In this document: one piece after another, positions 4,713-5,277 of the stretch
How the letters are laid out: each line of letters starts with the position of its first letter
Position numbering within the stretch: position 1 is the stretch's first letter
Assembly: GCA_046262415.1 (NCBI GenBank)
Contig: JBHEMU010000016.1
Location: 1-5,277, forward strand
DNA: 5,277 nucleotides
Reading direction: 5' to 3'
Source: JACDAS01 sp046262415
GTDB taxonomy: Bacteria > Actinomycetota > Thermoleophilia > Gaiellales > Gaiellaceae
Made by a program: the position numbers and the translations under genes
Notes under the pieces: model-generated
Databases searched by the model: none
What the model was told of the DNA's origin: nothing
Seen by the model: only the letters and a program-made list of their open reading frames with translations

Positions 4713-5277
4713 CCACCACCACCGCGCCGGTCGACGTCGAGGTGCTGCGCGACGAGATCCAAAAGACCTACACGGAGGTCTCGACCGATCCGGCGAAGGA
4801 GTTCATCTTCCCGACCGGCCGCCCGTGGGCAGAGGACCTCGGCTACCCGCCGGAGCTGGCCGGGGTGCCCGAGCCCAGCGTGCAGAGCTTCGCCGGCGTG
4901 GCCAACCCATTCGCGCTCGGTCGCCTCGAGCCCGGACAGGTGGTGCTCGACCTCGGCTGCGGCGCCGGGACAGACCTCCTCATAGCAGCCCAGATGGTCG
5001 GCCCGGAGGGGCATGCGATTGGCGTCGACATGACGCCCGCGATGCTCGACCGCGCGCGGCGCAGCGCGCGCGAGATGGGCCTCGACAATGTCGAGTGCCA
5101 CCAGTCGCTGATCGAGTCGCTCCCGCTGCCCGACGCGACAGTCGACGTCGTCATCTCGAACGGGGTGATCGATCTCGTGCCCGACAAGGACGCCGTCTTT
5201 GCCGAGATCGACCGGGTGCTCAGGCCCGGCGGACGGCTCCAGATCGCCGACGTCGTTATCCACACCGAGGTCTCCGA
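4709..5277 (+). CDS. SAM-dependent methyltransferase, ArsM/AS3MT-like but lacking arsenic-binding cysteines, cut by window edge
   Basis: This cytoplasmic class I methyltransferase transfers a methyl group from S-adenosylmethionine; 189 residues are visible and the C-terminus lies beyond the window. The SAM-binding glycine motif is LDLGCGAG (80-87), followed by GVDMTPAMLDRAR (105-117). Arsenite methyltransferases share this GxDMT form, as well as a preceding SFAG..NP segment and the later SN.VI.L.PDK. Here those read SFAGVANPFALG (60-71) and SNGVIDLVPDK (150-160). In ArsM/AS3MT enzymes the first carries a cysteine in GCGxP and the second a cysteine in SNCVINL (human C61 and C156), and both bind arsenite. 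The corresponding residues here are V64 and G152, and the region before 60 has no cysteine at all. The remaining cysteines (C84, C130) lie in the SAM-binding fold. Arsenite is therefore an unlikely substrate; a thiol, sulfide, selenium or small organic substrate is possible. The start overlaps the stop of the 57-residue gene by 4 bp. Confidence 0.9.
   Translation, partial: MTTTTAPVDVEVLRDEIQKTYTEVSTDPAKEFIFPTGRPWAEDLGYPPELAGVPEPSVQSFAGVANPFALGRLEPGQVVLDLGCGAGTDLLIAAQMVGPEGHAIGVDMTPAMLDRARRSAREMGLDNVECHQSLIESLPLPDATVDVVISNGVIDLVPDKDAVFAEIDRVLRPGGRLQIADVVIHTEVS

Noticed and set aside
4688..5263. Long minus-strand open frames opposite the methyltransferase
   Set aside because: They are antisense shadows of a gene with clear SAM-binding motifs and show no family signature of their own.
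1..5277. CRISPR arrays, tRNA or rRNA genes, insertion sequences and prophage parts
   Set aside because: I saw no regularly spaced repeats, cloverleaf-like sequence, transposase or integrase motifs, or terminal inverted repeats.

Overview
This is a high-GC chromosomal segment with actinobacterial character: G/C-rich third codon positions, a GTG start, a GTGA and an ATGA gene overlap, and a possible leaderless promoter. The gene content would fit a soil or sediment actinobacterium, perhaps of the Thermoleophilia/Solirubrobacterales type. That lineage guess rests on general resemblance only. I see no RNA gene, CRISPR array, transposase or attachment site.

Layout. Bases 1-567 (minus) hold the N-terminal half of a monovalent cation:proton antiporter that runs off the left edge. 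A 427-bp divergent spacer (568-994) follows. It carries candidate promoters in both directions, including a perfect dyad inside a 19-bp promoter spacer, and possibly scraps of a decayed gene. Bases 995-1282 (plus) encode a 95-residue protein of probable dimeric alpha/beta-barrel type. A short convergent spacer (1283-1404) then separates it from a minus-strand block: LysR-type regulator (4468-3527), persulfide-dioxygenase-like metallo-beta-lactamase-fold protein (3443-2679) and major facilitator transporter (2682-1405). The last two overlap by 4 bp. Divergent from the regulator, a 70-bp spacer with two perfect 5-bp dyads leads into a plus-strand pair: a 57-residue Cys/His protein (4539-4712), overlapping by 4 bp a methyltransferase (4709 to the right edge) that resembles ArsM/AS3MT arsenite methyltransferases.

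How the genes may work together. The LysR-centred block (about 1405-5277) reads as one inducible module of regulator, small metal-binding protein, SAM methyltransferase, sulfur-transferring MBL enzyme and membrane exporter. The methyltransferase has the ArsM framework but has lost the cysteines that bind arsenic, and the MBL protein keeps the ETHE1-type iron ligands. This points toward persulfide, thiol or chalcogen/metalloid detoxification rather than textbook arsenic methylation. That joint function is inference. The components belong to known families; the combination, the altered methyltransferase and the cysteine-rich tail of the regulator are what deserve attention.
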